A stretch of DNA of 64,000 nt from CAZXNF01 sp050741255 (GTDB lineage: Bacteria > Pseudomonadota > Gammaproteobacteria > Burkholderiales > SG8-41), in NCBI GenBank assembly GCA_050741255.1, contig JBOIEQ010000002.1, forward strand, positions 1 through 64,000, read 5' to 3'. The first letter of the stretch is position 1. Every line of letters begins with the position of its first letter. The notes beneath the pieces were generated by a model. It saw only the letters and a program-made list of their open reading frames with translations, ran no database searches and was not told where the DNA came from. A program made the translations under genes and the position numbers. Positions 9,609 to 18,073 of this stretch are shown piece by piece.

Positions 9609-10459
9609 CCGACCCTGCCCTGATCAGCCACTGCCCCGTCGGCTGCGCGTCCACGCTGACGCCCATGGACATCGTCCGGCCGGAGGGCGCTCTGCTGCGC
9701 TGTTCCGCGTGCGGGCAGCTCGTGAGCCAGATCGGCGCCGCCGCCTACGCGCGTTCGATGCAGGCCTTCGACGCGGCGGATTTCAACCGCCCGGATCCCC
9801 GCGCGGCCGAACGCCGGCAGCGCGTCGCGCGCAAACGGCTTGCACGTATCGCACAACTGCTCGGCCGCGGACCGGCCGGCGCGACCCTCGTGGACGTCGG
9901 GTGTTCACGCGGCGACTTCGTCGCCGCCGCCAGCGCCTTCGGCTTCACCGCGGAAGGCGTCGAGCCGGCGCCGCACATCGCCGAAGCCGCGCGTGCCGCC
10001 GGCCGCGACGTCAAAACCGGTCTGCTGGACGATCAACGTTATCCCGACGCGCGCTTCGACGCCGTCACGCTGTTCGAGGTGATCGAGCACCTCGCGCAAC
10101 CGCTGCCGCTGCTCACGGAGATCCGGCGCATCCTCAAGCCGGGCGGCGTGCTCCTGGTCTCCACCGGCAACGGCGCAAGCTGGACCGCGCGGGCGTTAAA
10201 GGGACGCTGGGACTATTTCAGCATCGAGAAGGATGCGGGCCACGTCAGCTTCTACAACCCACGCTCGATCGCGCTGGCGGCGGAACGGGCGGGGCTCACC
10301 GCGGCAAGAATTGAAACCGCGCGGGTGCGGCTGGCGGAGAAAGATCAGGTCGCTGCGCCGCTGTATGTCGCCGCTAAGATCGGGGGGGAACTCGCCAACC
10401 CGTTGGCGCGGGTGCTGGGGCGAGGGCACGATCTGCTGGCTTACCTGCGTAAATCCTGA
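9605..10459 (+). CDS. Class I SAM-dependent methyltransferase with N-terminal Cys motif
   Basis: 284 residues beginning at ATG 9605, overlapping the upstream stop. A Cys-rich start (HCPVGC, then CSACG near residue 38) suggests a small zinc-binding module of the kind seen in sugar methyltransferases. The SAM site VDVGCSRGDF lies near residue 97 and FEVIEHL near 157. It ends the plus-strand polysaccharide operon and probably O-methylates a glycan residue. Its last residues, GRGHDLLAYLRKS, reappear almost unchanged in a fragment at 11193-11240, evidence of a past rearrangement behind this gene. Confidence 0.82.
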   Translation: MTDPALISHCPVGCASTLTPMDIVRPEGALLRCSACGQLVSQIGAAAYARSMQAFDAADFNRPDPRAAERRQRVARKRLARIAQLLGRGPAGATLVDVGCSRGDFVAAASAFGFTAEGVEPAPHIAEAARAAGRDVKTGLLDDQRYPDARFDAVTLFEVIEHLAQPLPLLTEIRRILKPGGVLLVSTGNGASWTARALKGRWDYFSIEKDAGHVSFYNPRSIALAAERAGLTAARIETARVRLAEKDQVAAPLYVAAKIGGELANPLARVLGRGHDLLAYLRKS

Positions 10460-10511
10460 CTTTCTGCTCCCGTGACGAGAGGCGCCGCGCTACAGGCGGA
10501 CTTACTGGCGC

Positions 10512-10540
10512 TTGCCGATACTACCGGGTTGCGTTAGCAT
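10512..10540 (+). promoter_or_regulatory. Possible sigma70 promoter of higBA
   Basis: TTGCCG at 10512-10517 and TAGCAT at 10535-10540 are separated by 17 bases, each matching four of six consensus positions. The predicted transcription start falls on or next to the higB ATG at 10547, implying a very short or absent leader. Confidence 0.35.
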
Positions 10541-10546
10541 CAGCAG

Positions 10547-10828
10547 ATGGCCATCCTGTCGTTCAGGTGCGCCGAAACGCAGCAGCTCTTCAACGGGCAA
10601 CGCGTAAAACGGTTCGTCAACTTCGAGGCGGTGGCCATGCGCAAACTGGCGATGCTGAACCGGGCAGGCAGACTGGATGATTTGCGGGTACCGCCCGGCA
10701 ACCGCCTCGAAGCCCTCAAGGGCCGGCGGGCCGGTCAGCACAGCGTGCGCGTGAACGATCAGTTCCGTGTCTGTTTTGTCTGGACCCCCGCCGGTCCGCA
10801 AGCTGTGGAAATCGTGGACTACCATTGA
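10547..10828 (+). CDS. higB: HigB family toxin (RelE/ParE superfamily mRNA interferase)
   Basis: 93 residues. Family features are clear: a start with FRCAETQQLFNG, a middle with DDLRVPPGNRLEALKG, and an end with HSVRVNDQFRVCF and EIVDYH, the HigB core whose basic and aromatic residues cut ribosome-bound mRNA. No Shine-Dalgarno precedes the ATG. The toxin-first order with the antitoxin 12 bases downstream is characteristic of higBA. The pair lies between the sugar methyltransferase and a remnant of a second copy of that gene, so it was probably acquired. Confidence 0.93.
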   Translation: MAILSFRCAETQQLFNGQRVKRFVNFEAVAMRKLAMLNRAGRLDDLRVPPGNRLEALKGRRAGQHSVRVNDQFRVCFVWTPAGPQAVEIVDYH

Positions 10829-10839
10829 CGGAGAACACC

Positions 10840-11151
10840 ATGCGCAAGATTCCCTACCCTCGTCCCGGTGAAATCCTCATCGAGGAATTCCTCAAGCCGA
10901 TGGAGATCACCCAGTACCGGCTCGCCAAGGAAATCGGCGTGCCGCAGCGGCGGATCGGCGAAATCGTCGCGGGTACGCGTGCCATCACGACCGATACCGG
11001 ACTTCGCCTGTCGCGGTTTTTCGGCATGTCCGATGGTTTCTGGATCGGTTTGCAGGCGGACTACGATGCCGCCATGGCCAAGGATGCACTGGCGGGGACG
11101 CTCGAAAAAATTCGTCCCTGGGCGCAGCCGCGTGGGCGAGCGGTTGCTTGA
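10840..11151 (+). CDS. higA: HigA family antitoxin (XRE helix-turn-helix)
   Basis: 103 residues. The ATG at 10840 is preferred over a TTG at 10825 because GGAG at 10830-10833 sits six bases before it and HigA proteins normally start MRKI/MRxI. The sequence has PRPGEILIEEFLKPM, then an HTH with YRLAKEIGVPQRRIGEI and TDTGLRLSRFFGMSDGFW. It should bind HigB and repress the higBA promoter. The C-terminus (PRGRAVA) is intact. Confidence 0.93.
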   Translation: MRKIPYPRPGEILIEEFLKPMEITQYRLAKEIGVPQRRIGEIVAGTRAITTDTGLRLSRFFGMSDGFWIGLQADYDAAMAKDALAGTLEKIRPWAQPRGRAVA

Positions 11152-11192
11152 ACAACGATCGGAAGAGCCGCCTGTCTGACACCATCAATTCC

Positions 11193-11240
11193 GGACGCGG
11201 GCACGACTTATTGGCTTATTTACGACCCAGTTATTCATGA
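11193..11240 (+). pseudogene. Coding tail of a lost methyltransferase homologue
   Basis: Read in frame from 11193, this stretch gives GRGHDLLAYLRPSYS and a TGA at 11238. Eleven residues are identical to the end of the methyltransferase at 9605-10459, but codons differ at most synonymous positions (for example tta ttg gct tat tta against ctg ctg gct tac ctg), so it is a diverged homologue, not a recent DNA repeat. The stop overlaps the start of the next small gene as ATGA, the operon style of this locus. The rest of this gene is absent. Confidence 0.6.
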
Positions 11241-11425
11241 ATGACAAGACCGCACAGAATCTAAGCATCGGCGTAATTTGCGTCCTAGCTTACTTATCCT
11301 TGTTTGAGGTTGTTCCGATTTGGATTCTTGTTTTGATATTTCTCGTGGGATTTGTATTTATGTCTAAAGGAATAGTCGGTTGCTTCAAAGACCTTTCTAG
11401 GCAAAGCGATAAAGAGAAACGATAG
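11237..11425 (+). CDS. Small two-helix membrane protein, function unknown
   Basis: 62 residues with two hydrophobic segments (about residues 10-24 and 26-45) and a basic C-terminus (SRQSDKEKR), suggesting a hairpin inner-membrane protein. I do not recognise a family. GC content is clearly below that of all neighbours and codon choice is AT-rich, so the piece is probably of foreign origin. Its ATG overlaps the stop of the methyltransferase remnant, which argues that it was once translationally coupled to that lost gene and that the reading frame is real. Confidence 0.5.
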   Translation: MNDKTAQNLSIGVICVLAYLSLFEVVPIWILVLIFLVGFVFMSKGIVGCFKDLSRQSDKEKR

Positions 11426-11500
11426 CGGTCGGCCATAAATCAGAAGCATAGAAGAATATGAGCAATGGTCTCCGTTGCTCAACACACTGGCGTCCCAAAG

Positions 11501-12898
11501 CTATCGCGCGTCACATGCCGAGCCCCGACACAGCAGCAACACCTCATCCCCGCCCAGCTTGAACCGCTCGACCACACGCCCCTGCGCTGCGTCACCCTCC
11601 TCGGCGATCGCATAAGCGTTATCCCAACCCTCCGGCGCCCACACGATCGCCGGCGCGGGCCAGCGGCGCGTATCGAGGTAGCCGATCACGCTCAGTCCTG
11701 CGGCGGTATCGTTTAGCGTATACAGCGTACGATCGCCCACCCGGGCCTGGATCGCGGCGGCGATGTCCGCGTAATTCTTGCCGCGGTAGTGATGCTGATA
11801 CCAGGGAAAGAGCGCCACCGCGAACAGCAGCTTGAGCCCGACCATGACCGCCATGCAGCGGACGGCGAGTTTTACCGCGCGCGGCCCGGCCTGCCACACG
11901 ACGAGCCCCAGGGCGAGGGCGAACAGCGGGAACACCGGCAGCAGGTAGCGCACGTTGCTCTGCGGCGAGGCCCAGTACGGCAGGCAGTTGATCAGCGCGA
12001 TGGCCAGCGCGAGCACGACCGTCGCGCGCCGGACCCCCAGCGTCCCGCGATAGCGCCACAGGCACCACGCCGCCAGCGCAGTGGCCGGCAACAGTCGTCC
12101 CGCAAGCTTCAGCGGGAAAATCGCGTAATTCGTCCATGACACGTCGCTGGCGCCGGCGTCGAAGCGCGAGGCCGTGTAGTTCAGCATGCCGGTGAGCCGC
12201 GACAGGTCGCCGCGCACCGCCAGCAGCCACAGCACGGGCGCGGCCGCCATCGCGAGATGCAGCACCAGCGAGGGCGCCGAGAGCAGGAAGCGCCGCCGCC
12301 GGGCATCCACCGCGAGCGCGATAAAGGCGACGCCGTAGAACACGTAGGCCGTGATCGCCTTGGTGAGATAGGCGGCCGTCATAGCCAGCACGGCGAGCGC
12401 GAGCCAGCCGGCGCGCTGACGTTCGCACGCGACCCACAGGCAGGCGATGCCCGCGAAGATGAAGAAGGCGAACACGGGATCGACATAGGCCAGCCAGCCA
12501 CGGTAGAACAGCACGTCGGCGAGAGTCAGGTATGTGAGTGCGACGAACAACGCGGTTGCGCGGTCCCGCGTGAGCGCGCCGGCCAGCCAGCCCGCGAGCG
12601 CGGCGCTGCCGAGCGTCGCCGCGATGGTGACCGCGCGCGCGGCGATCAGCACCTGCGGCCACCCGATGACCGAGGCCACGGCCGCGACCAGCCAATTCGA
12701 GAAGGTCTCGTGCTGCAGCGGCAGGCCGTACAGCCGGCGATCGAACCACTGCCCGTTCTGCGCCATCTCCAGCGCGGAGATGGTGGTCACCGCCTCCTCG
12801 CCGACGGCGTAGTAGAACAGCGCGGGGATGAAGCTCGCCGCCGCCAGCGCGAGAAGCACGCGCAGCGAACGCTCCGACACCGTGACTGCGGCGTTCAT
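11501..12898 (-). CDS. GT39/ArnT-like polyprenyl-phosphate-sugar glycosyltransferase
   Basis: 465 residues, about eleven hydrophobic segments, resembling ArnT and the dolichyl-phosphate mannosyltransferase (PMT_2) group. EEAVTTISALEMAQNG near residue 35 corresponds to the first periplasmic loop of the family, where the catalytic acidic residue usually lies (Asp-Glu, here Glu-Glu). ArnT moves 4-amino-arabinose from undecaprenyl phosphate to lipid A in the periplasm. Here an SMR transporter and a GtrB/ArnC-like enzyme lie upstream in the same operon, consistent with the last step of a similar route. The start overlaps the SGNH gene's stop (ATGA). It is the last gene of the nine-gene operon. Confidence 0.8.
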   Translation of the reverse strand: MNAAVTVSERSLRVLLALAAASFIPALFYYAVGEEAVTTISALEMAQNGQWFDRRLYGLPLQHETFSNWLVAAVASVIGWPQVLIAARAVTIAATLGSAALAGWLAGALTRDRATALFVALTYLTLADVLFYRGWLAYVDPVFAFFIFAGIACLWVACERQRAGWLALAVLAMTAAYLTKAITAYVFYGVAFIALAVDARRRRFLLSAPSLVLHLAMAAAPVLWLLAVRGDLSRLTGMLNYTASRFDAGASDVSWTNYAIFPLKLAGRLLPATALAAWCLWRYRGTLGVRRATVVLALAIALINCLPYWASPQSNVRYLLPVFPLFALALGLVVWQAGPRAVKLAVRCMAVMVGLKLLFAVALFPWYQHHYRGKNYADIAAAIQARVGDRTLYTLNDTAAGLSVIGYLDTRRWPAPAIVWAPEGWDNAYAIAEEGDAAQGRVVERFKLGGDEVLLLCRGSACDAR

Positions 12899-14127
12899 CT
12901 GGCAGCCATCGCGCGTAGGCGCGATTCCGCGACCGCGCGCAACGGCTCACCGCGATACACGCCGGGGCGCAGCGCTCCAGAGCGACGTTCCTCCCAGTAG
13001 CGGCTGAAGACGCGGAGGAAACACGGCGGCAGCGCGTGGTGGGCATCGACGAACTCGGCGTCGGTGCAACCGTAGCGTTCGGAGGCGGCCGCATCAAGGA
13101 CGGTCACGCGATGCTGCACACCCCAGGCCGCGAGCGTGTCGGTCCAGTGCCGGAGCGCGCTCGCAGCGGCCGGGTTGGCGACGACCGCACGCTCGATGCC
13201 CGGCAGGAGTGGCGGCACCAGCACGATCAGATCACCGCCGCGCGCCTGCAGTATCGCGGCGATCACGGCGAGGCGATCGAGCGCGGCGGCCGGCGGTTCG
13301 CCCCTGGCGCGCACGAGCGGGGCCACGTACGGCGAGTCGGGCCGCGCGGCCGCGGCCAGCACGGCGGGTGCGGTTACCGGCGTCAATGGTTTGAGATTGC
13401 CGAAGGTCGCGCTGCCGTCGAAGCGGAAACCGACGCAACGCCCGCGGTGAATGGTGTCGAAGTCGCGCGCGGGTGTGCCGTCGGCGCAGGTGTAATCAAC
13501 GCCGGGTCCGTCGAGGAACACGGCGCGGAAGGCTTGAGCCGCATCCGGCGCGCGCAGGATGCTACGCAGCGCGCGCACCAGGTCGCGCACGCGCGGCGCC
13601 GACAGCGCGTCGGCCAGCAGCGCAAGGCGTCCGGGCCGCGGCGGGCCCGCGACGGCTTCGGGCCCGAGCAGCTGCGCCGCCGTCGGCGTACCGAGCGGCT
13701 CGAAGACCAGCCCGATCGCCCAGTCGAGCGGCACCACCAGCCACTGCACTTTCGTCTGCGCGACCAGCGCCTCCGCCTCCACCAGCGCGGGGCCGAGCAG
13801 ATTCGCGGACTGGCTGAAGTTGTAAGCGCGGAGCTCCCCCGGAAACGCATCGACGGACAGTCCCATGACGGTCGACGACCCGAGCACCAGCACGTTGACG
13901 TGCGGCAACCGGTCGGCGAGGCGCAGCACCTTGAACGGGCGGTTCTGCGACAGCGGCGGCGAGTAGGTCACCCCGCGCGTCGCCTGCTGCCATGCGCTCG
14001 CTTCGCGCGCGAGGCGCTCGCCGCCGAACGAACGCTGGACCAGCACATAGTTGGCGGCCGCGATCGGCACCAGCACGAGCGCCACGACGCCGAACAGAAT
14101 CCACAGGTAACGACGGTAGTCGCTCAT
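12895..14127 (-). CDS. SGNH-hydrolase-like membrane-anchored protein, partner of MBOAT
   Basis: 410 residues from ATG at 14127, which shares one base with the MBOAT stop. One N-terminal transmembrane helix (about residues 8-28) exports the rest to the periplasm. VLVLGSSTVMGLS near residue 80 matches the block I Ser region of SGNH/GDSL enzymes, and VDAHHALP near residue 360 supplies the Asp-x-x-His of block V. Together with the adjacent MBOAT this recalls AlgI/AlgX-type or DltB/DltD-type pairs, in which the second protein passes the acyl group to the polymer. It is not identifiable as a named family member. Confidence 0.7.
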   Translation of the reverse strand: MSDYRRYLWILFGVVALVLVPIAAANYVLVQRSFGGERLAREASAWQQATRGVTYSPPLSQNRPFKVLRLADRLPHVNVLVLGSSTVMGLSVDAFPGELRAYNFSQSANLLGPALVEAEALVAQTKVQWLVVPLDWAIGLVFEPLGTPTAAQLLGPEAVAGPPRPGRLALLADALSAPRVRDLVRALRSILRAPDAAQAFRAVFLDGPGVDYTCADGTPARDFDTIHRGRCVGFRFDGSATFGNLKPLTPVTAPAVLAAAARPDSPYVAPLVRARGEPPAAALDRLAVIAAILQARGGDLIVLVPPLLPGIERAVVANPAAASALRHWTDTLAAWGVQHRVTVLDAAASERYGCTDAEFVDAHHALPPCFLRVFSRYWEERRSGALRPGVYRGEPLRAVAESRLRAMAAR

Positions 14128-15602
14128 CAGAACTGGAAATACAGGAACTCGGACTGGCGGTGCAGGTGCGCGATCGCCACCGACAGCATGAGCGCCGTCG
14201 CCAGCGCGCAGGCCACGCTGGGCCGCCACAGGCCGCTCCCGGGTACGGTGCCGGGCGGCACCGCCAGCGCGGGCTCCGCACGCGCCATAAGCTGCTGGGT
14301 GTTGGGCGCGAACCACACTATCGCGAGGAGGCCAACGATCCACTGCCAGGCGGCAGCCGGAACGCTGCCGGTACCACCACCACCGCCAGCCATCGCCTTG
14401 AGCAGCACCCCGGCGGACGCGAGATCCGCCGCGCGGAACAGCACCATCGTCGCCACCACCGCTGCAAAGGTCACGCCGATGGCGACGGCGCGCCCCACGG
14501 GCGTGGTCTGCTTCAGGTCCTGCCCCCGCGACTGCCGGAAACTGCGCCACGCGTGATTCACCGCCAGCAGCACGCCGTGCGCGACACCCCATACGACGAA
14601 GTTCCAGCCGGCGCCATGCCACAGGCCGCCGAGGAACATCGTGCCCATCAGGGCGGCCAGCCGCCGCGCCGCGCTACGCCGGAAACCGCCGAGCGGAATG
14701 AACAGATAGTTGCGGAGGAAGCGGCTCAACGTCATGTGCCAGCGGCGCCAGAACTCGGTGATGTTCTCCGCCTTGTACGGTGAATGGAAGTTGAGCGGCA
14801 GCTTGACCCCGAACAAGCGCGACAGGCCGATTGCCATGTCGGAATAGCCGGAGAAATCGAAATAAAGCTGCAACGTATAAGCGAGCGCGCCGCTCCAGGC
14901 CAACGCCGTCGTCACCGGCAGGCCGGCGGCGGCGGCGTCGAACACCGGACGCGCATATGCGCCGACCGGATCCGCGATCATCACCTTCTTGGCGAGCCCG
15001 ATCGCGAAAATGGTCAGCCCGACCGCGACGTTCGCCGCCGAAACGCGATAGGTCTCGGGGCGCGCGAACTGCGGCATCATTTCCGCGTGATGCAGGATGG
15101 GCCCCGCGATGAGGTGCGGGAAGTAGGTCACGAAGAGTGCGTAGTGCAGCGGGTTCGTTTCGCGCACTCGGCCCTGGTAGGCATCGACCAGGAAGGCGAT
15201 CTGGGTGAAGGTGAAGAAGGAAATGCCCAGCGGCAGGATGATGGATTGCAGCGTCCATTCGAAGCCGCCCAGCGCGGCGACGTTCGTGACGAAAAAGTTT
15301 GCGTACTTGTAATAACCCAGCGCAACGAGGTTGCCCGCGAGCGCGAACACGAGCCAGCGCCGCGCCACCGTTTTGTCTGCGCGGGCCGTGGCCGCGGCAA
15401 TGGCCCGCCCGCAGGCATAGTTGAAGGCGATCGACGCGGTCAGCAGCCACAGGTACTCGGCGCTCCACCAGCTGTAGAAGAAGAACGACGCGGCCGTCAG
15501 CCAGGCCGCCGCCCATGCCGGGCCCAGCCGCGCGAGCAGGAAGAAGCCGGCGAAGGTGACCGGGAGGAAGGCGAACAGGAAAACGAAGGAGTTGAACAGC
15601 AT
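14127..15602 (-). CDS. MBOAT family O-acyltransferase (AlgI-like)
   Basis: 491 residues, polytopic. The start MLFNSFVFLFAFLPV is typical of AlgI-type proteins. LYFDFSGYSDMAIGLSRLFG near residues 250-270 and FLGGLWHGAGWNFVVWG near residues 320-335 are family signatures, with the His of WHGAGW as the catalytic residue. It should move an acyl (often acetyl) group across the inner membrane for O-acylation of a cell-surface glycan. It lies 19 bases after the aminotransferase stop and overlaps the SGNH partner. Confidence 0.9.
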   Translation of the reverse strand: MLFNSFVFLFAFLPVTFAGFFLLARLGPAWAAAWLTAASFFFYSWWSAEYLWLLTASIAFNYACGRAIAAATARADKTVARRWLVFALAGNLVALGYYKYANFFVTNVAALGGFEWTLQSIILPLGISFFTFTQIAFLVDAYQGRVRETNPLHYALFVTYFPHLIAGPILHHAEMMPQFARPETYRVSAANVAVGLTIFAIGLAKKVMIADPVGAYARPVFDAAAAGLPVTTALAWSGALAYTLQLYFDFSGYSDMAIGLSRLFGVKLPLNFHSPYKAENITEFWRRWHMTLSRFLRNYLFIPLGGFRRSAARRLAALMGTMFLGGLWHGAGWNFVVWGVAHGVLLAVNHAWRSFRQSRGQDLKQTTPVGRAVAIGVTFAAVVATMVLFRAADLASAGVLLKAMAGGGGGTGSVPAAAWQWIVGLLAIVWFAPNTQQLMARAEPALAVPPGTVPGSGLWRPSVACALATALMLSVAIAHLHRQSEFLYFQF

Positions 15603-15621
15603 CGGCCGGACGCAACCCGTC

Positions 15622-16764
15622 TCAGGCGGCGAAGAAGCGTTCGATGGCGCCGATCACGGTCTCCGCCTCGGCATCGGTCAGCGTGTGATACAGCGGCAGC
15701 CGCAGCAGCCGGTCGGCGATGTCCTCGGTCACCGGCAGCGGCCCGGCGCAGCGCCCGAAGCGGCGGCCCGCGGGCGAAGCGTGCAGCGGCACGTAATGGA
15801 ACACCGCCATCACGTTCGCGGCCTTGAGCGCGGCGATCAGTTTCTGGCGCACCGCCAGCGACGGCAGCAGGACGTGAAACAGGTGGCCGTTGTGGATCGC
15901 GCCCTCGGGCGCCGGTACGGGCAGCTCAAGCACGCCGCGCGCGGCCAGCGGCGCGAGGCGTTCGCGGTAGCGCTCCCACAGTGCCAGGCGGTGCGCGATG
16001 GCGGCTTCCGCATGTTCGAGCTGCGCCCACAGGAAAGCCGCGACCAGCTCGCTCGGCAGGTACGAGGACCCGACGTCCACCCAGGTGTACTTGTCCACCT
16101 GGCCGCGGAAGAACTGGCCGCGGTTGGTGCCCTTCTCGCGAATGATCTCCGCGCGCTCCGCGTAACGTTCGTCGTTGACGAGCAGCGCGCCGCCCTCGCC
16201 GCTGATGATGTTCTTGGTTTCGTGAAAGGAAATGCAGCCAAGGTGCCCGACCGCGCCCAGCGCGCGGCCGCGCCAGGTGGACAGCAGGGCCTGCGCCGCG
16301 TCCTCGACGACCGCGATGCCGCGCGCGTTCGCCAGCGCCATGATCGCGTCCATGTCGCAGGCCACCCCTGCGTAGTGCACTGGCACGATCGCCTTGGTCT
16401 TCTTTGTTACGGCCGCCTCGAGCAACCGTTCGTCGAGATTCAGCGTGTCGCGCCGGATGTCCACGAACACCGGTGTCGCGCCGCGCAGCACGAAGGCGTT
16501 GGCAGTGGACACGAAGGTGTACGACGGCATGATGATCTCGTCATCCGGCCCGGCCTCGACCAGCAGCGCCGCCATTTCCAGCGCGGCGGTGCAGGAATGC
16601 GTGAGCAGCGCGCGGCGCGTGCCCAGCGTCTCCTCCAGCCAGGCGTGGCAGCGTTTCGTGAACGGCCCGTCGCCCGACAGGTGGCCGGCGGCGACCGCTT
16701 GCTCCACGTACTCCAGCTCGCGGCCGATGATGAAAGGCTTGTTGAAAGGGATCTTGGTGGTCAT
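15622..16764 (-). CDS. wecE: WecE-type NDP-4-keto-6-deoxyhexose aminotransferase
   Basis: 380 residues, PLP-dependent DegT/DnrJ/EryC1 family. The beginning IPFNKPFIIGRELEYVEQA, the VEDAAQAL segment (PLP Asp) and SFHETKNIISGEGGAL (Schiff-base Lys) match the WecE/RffA group, which makes dTDP-4-amino-4,6-dideoxygalactose with glutamate as donor. No rmlA/rmlB-type genes are in the window, so the donor nucleotide is uncertain. The 4-keto product of the dehydratase at 3952 is a possible alternative substrate. The start overlaps the methyltransferase stop (ATGA). Confidence 0.85.
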   Translation of the reverse strand: MTTKIPFNKPFIIGRELEYVEQAVAAGHLSGDGPFTKRCHAWLEETLGTRRALLTHSCTAALEMAALLVEAGPDDEIIMPSYTFVSTANAFVLRGATPVFVDIRRDTLNLDERLLEAAVTKKTKAIVPVHYAGVACDMDAIMALANARGIAVVEDAAQALLSTWRGRALGAVGHLGCISFHETKNIISGEGGALLVNDERYAERAEIIREKGTNRGQFFRGQVDKYTWVDVGSSYLPSELVAAFLWAQLEHAEAAIAHRLALWERYRERLAPLAARGVLELPVPAPEGAIHNGHLFHVLLPSLAVRQKLIAALKAANVMAVFHYVPLHASPAGRRFGRCAGPLPVTEDIADRLLRLPLYHTLTDAEAETVIGAIERFFAA

Positions 16765-17630
16765 GTCTTCTGTGCAACGACGAGCAGGGAGCCGCCGGCG
16801 GGCCAGTTGATGCCGGCGCGGATCGCCGCGTTCTCGGCAGCGAGTACTGCGCGCAATGCGGCATTGGCGAGCGCGCCGATGCGCAATTCGGCCAGCGGAT
16901 CGAAGCGCGCGGTGTTGCGGCGCGCGAACCAGCGCGAGGCCGCCATCAGCGGCAGCAGCAGCGATACGAACGAGGTCATGCGCAGCACACGGAACCCCGC
17001 GTCGGCCAGTTTGCCGCGCAGTTCAGCGGCCGTGTAGCGGCGACGATGGTGGGCGTGCTCGTCGGCCGGGCTCCACAGTCCAGGATGCTGGGGCACGGTG
17101 ATCAGCACGCCGCCCGCCGGCACGCAGGCGCGGCGCATCTCGGCCAGCACCGCGCGATCGTCGTCGATATGCTCGATCACGTCGAAGGCGCCGATGACGT
17201 CGAAGTGTTCGCTATAGGGAATCGCCCGTGCGTCCATCTGCATGAGCTCGGCGTCGGGCACGCGCGAGCGGGCGAACGCCAGGCCCGCGCTCGACACCTC
17301 GCTCGCCGCGAGCCCGAGGCCGGGCTGCGCGGCCCGCAGGCCCGCCAGCACGCAACCCGTGCCGCAGCCGATCTCGAGCAACCGCCGGGCCTGCGGAAAG
17401 TAGCGCGCCAGCGCCCACGCGATGAGCGCGTTGCGCGCGCGGAACCAGAAGTGGCGGCTTTCCAGCGCGTAGAGCTGCGGGAACAGGCTCGCGTCGAAGC
17501 CGTCATCGCCGGCCGCCAGCGCCGGGGCAAACAACGGAAAACCGCCCTGTACCGCTGGCACCTCCCCGCAGGCGGGGCAACGCCAGTCCGGTCCGTCGAA
17601 GTCTGCGCTGCAGGCAAGGCATCGCTTCAA
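16761..17630 (-). CDS. SAM-dependent methyltransferase with N-terminal zinc ribbon
   Basis: 289 residues. The start is taken as TTG at 17630, overlapping the SMR stop (TTGA), because residues from there form a zinc ribbon (CLACSADF, WRCPACGE) and no later in-frame ATG keeps it. The SAM site LEIGCGTGCVLAGL follows near residue 87, with FDVIEHI near 150 and a HHRRRYT segment near 200. A short amphipathic stretch near the C-terminus may touch the membrane. It probably methylates the sugar or lipid-linked sugar made by this operon; the target is not known. Confidence 0.78.
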   Translation of the reverse strand: MKRCLACSADFDGPDWRCPACGEVPAVQGGFPLFAPALAAGDDGFDASLFPQLYALESRHFWFRARNALIAWALARYFPQARRLLEIGCGTGCVLAGLRAAQPGLGLAASEVSSAGLAFARSRVPDAELMQMDARAIPYSEHFDVIGAFDVIEHIDDDRAVLAEMRRACVPAGGVLITVPQHPGLWSPADEHAHHRRRYTAAELRGKLADAGFRVLRMTSFVSLLLPLMAASRWFARRNTARFDPLAELRIGALANAALRAVLAAENAAIRAGINWPAGGSLLVVAQKT

Positions 17631-17989
17631 CCCTGGCTCCCCACCGCGATGCCCAGCATGACCAGCGCCACGCCGGCGACCTTGAGCGGCGTAATGGCTT
17701 CGCCAAAGAAGAAATGACCGGCGACGAGGATGAGCCCGAACGCCAGGCTCATGAACGGATAGGCGTGCGACAGCTCGAGCTTGGTCATGGCCGCCATCCA
17801 TGCCACGGCGGCGAGCAGCGCCGCCGCAAGCCCGCTCATGATCCAGGGGTTCACCAGCAGCGCGGCGAGGAACGCGGCCTTTTCGGGCAGCGCCTCGGGT
17901 AGCGCACCCGCTTTCAGCACCTGCCACTTGATGACCACCTGCCCGTAGACCGTGAGCAGCACCGTCGCGAGCACATAGGCATAACTCAT
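17627..17989 (-). CDS. Small SMR/EamA-type membrane transporter, ArnE/ArnF-like
   Basis: 120 residues and four transmembrane helices, the size of one SMR (EmrE, ArnE, ArnF) subunit. The last helix region ITPLKVAGVALVMLGIAVG is typical of the drug/metabolite transporter superfamily. ArnE and ArnF together flip undecaprenyl-phosphate-aminoarabinose. Here only one gene is present, so it would have to work as a homodimer or with a subunit encoded elsewhere. Position between a GtrB/ArnC-like enzyme and a GT39 enzyme makes a lipid-linked-sugar flippase the best guess; a drug exporter is less likely. Confidence 0.72.
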   Translation of the reverse strand: MSYAYVLATVLLTVYGQVVIKWQVLKAGALPEALPEKAAFLAALLVNPWIMSGLAAALLAAVAWMAAMTKLELSHAYPFMSLAFGLILVAGHFFFGEAITPLKVAGVALVMLGIAVGSQG

Positions 17990-18073
17990 GTCACCACCCC
18001 CTGATCGGTTTGACGATGCCGAAACCGGGCGCGTGCCGGTCCCGCGGACACGACTTGGCGGTGGCGGGCAAGG

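Noticed and set aside
10424..11240. The two GRGHDLLAYLR copies as attachment-site direct repeats of an integrative element
   Set aside because: The copies differ at most synonymous positions, so they are diverged coding sequence, not a DNA-level duplication, and there is no integrase.
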